6,651 nt of DNA, taken from positions 1-6,651 of the forward strand of contig JAKJEK010000052.1 of the NCBI GenBank assembly GCA_022705465.1. The letters are read 5' to 3'. The DNA comes from Patescibacteria group bacterium. GTDB taxonomy: Bacteria > Patescibacteriota > UBA1384 > XYA2-FULL-43-10 > 1-14-0-10-43-13. Both the position numbers and the translations under genes were made by a program. The notes beneath the pieces were generated by a model. That model was given only the letters and a program-made list of their open reading frames with translations. It did no database searches and was not told the DNA's origin. Position 1 is the first letter of the stretch. Each line of letters begins with the position of its first letter. Shown one piece after another: positions 5,846-6,651 of the stretch.

Positions 5846-6651
5846 ATGAAACAATGGTTGATAGGTATTGTATACAGCTTACTTCGTAATTATGCCCAGC
5901 GAGTTATTCGCCAGCACAAACCGATCGTAATTGCAGTGACAGGATCGGTTGGGAAGAGTTCAACAAAGGAAGCTTTATATAGAGTTCTGCATGATGAATA
6001 CGGAGACTCAGTAAGGAAGAATTACGGCAATTTGAACACAGAAATCGGAGTGCCGTTAACTATTTTGGGGTATGAATCATTGCCTACTAAGTGGCAGTGG
6101 CCGATGTTTCTCGTTGCGGCTGGAGTGAGGTCATTTACGACGAGGGTGTACCCAAAGTATCTTGTGTTGGAGATGGGGATTGAAAAGGTTGGAGATATGC
6201 GTTACCTGGCAACAATTGCGCCTCCTGATTATGCCGTGATTACCTCGCTCGCCGGTGCTCATTTGGCAAATTTTGCACATAAAGGCGAGTACCATCGGGA
6301 AAAACTATCTATAACACGATTTCTCAAACCCGGTGGCAGAGCATTGATAAATGCGGATGATATTGTAATGCAGGACCTGAGGGGAGAAAAGTTTGTACGG
6401 GTTGCCATTGATAACAACGATGCCGATTTTCATGCTGCGATTATTCGTCAGACAATTGAGGAGACGGAATATCGTATATCCTCTACTGGCCATAAAATCA
6501 CAATTAAGTCAAAACTACTTGGGCGACATATGGTTTATCCATCTTTGTTTGCTTTTGCGCTCGCTAGTAATTTGGGTATATCTTTGTTAAGGACGGGTAA
6601 ATCTTTAGAAAAGTTAAGAACACTGCCTGGCCGGTTGAATGTACTAGCGGG
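5846..6651 (+). CDS. murF: MurF-like Mur ligase, 3' end outside window
   Basis: The first 268 residues of an ATP-dependent Mur ligase. MurF joins D-Ala-D-Ala to the UDP-MurNAc-tripeptide in the cytoplasm, the last soluble precursor step. The P-loop is at 32-40 (TGSVGKSST), and KSSTKE is MurF-like. YGNLNTEIGVPLT at 60-72 is the conserved MurF segment after the P-loop. LEMG at 108-111, PDYAVIT at 127-133 and AHLANF at 138-143 follow the MurF order, and LPGR at 260-263 marks the approach to the C-terminal domain. The P-loop lies about 75 residues nearer the N-terminus than in E. coli MurF: the UDP-MurNAc-peptide-binding domain is missing and replaced by a short helix (about 5-24). An in-frame TAA at 5831-5833 rules out an earlier start. 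AAGGGA at 5832-5837 is a usable SD. It lies 34 nt after ftsI. Another central-domain Mur ligase relative is possible. Confidence 0.85.
   Translation, partial: MKQWLIGIVYSLLRNYAQRVIRQHKPIVIAVTGSVGKSSTKEALYRVLHDEYGDSVRKNYGNLNTEIGVPLTILGYESLPTKWQWPMFLVAAGVRSFTTRVYPKYLVLEMGIEKVGDMRYLATIAPPDYAVITSLAGAHLANFAHKGEYHREKLSITRFLKPGGRALINADDIVMQDLRGEKFVRVAIDNNDADFHAAIIRQTIEETEYRISSTGHKITIKSKLLGRHMVYPSLFAFALASNLGISLLRTGKSLEKLRTLPGRLNVLA

Overview
The window most likely comes from a member of the Patescibacteria (Candidate Phyla Radiation). This is inferred from three things: small divergent versions of division genes, a Mur ligase that lacks the usual N-terminal domain, and a short acidic protein of a type I associate with that group. 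I cannot name a lineage within it. All stops read as standard code: mraZ ends in TGA, the 119-aa gene and ftsI end in TAG, and ftsL ends in TAA. UGA-to-glycine recoding is therefore not suggested.

Left third (1-2823): the 3' part of a long gene of unknown function that enters from outside the window. Its product has a weakly hydrophobic segment, a globular middle, a charged and proline-rich linker and a long charged coiled coil. It is followed 33 nt later by a 119-aa acidic helical protein with a good Shine-Dalgarno (SD). A perfect 19-bp hairpin with A and T tracts (2774-2823) closes this unit.

Control region (2824-3081): two perfect DnaA boxes in tandem, a near-consensus sigma70 promoter, an array of GTGGG repeats typical of MraZ operators over the predicted start site, and an A-rich leader of about 150 nt.

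Right part (3082-6651): a reduced dcw (division and cell wall) cluster in the order mraZ, ftsL-like, ftsI-like (class B PBP), murF-like (cut by the window end). rsmH, which usually follows mraZ, is absent. Its place is taken by a 200-nt gap holding a long-range inverted repeat, two internal hairpins and a 28-codon ORF behind a perfect GGAGGAGG. This gap is the least explained part of the window. MraZ would repress the operon through its own promoter, FtsL and FtsI would act together at the septum, and the MurF-like ligase would feed peptidoglycan precursor synthesis. The DnaA boxes hint at a link between replication state and division gene expression.
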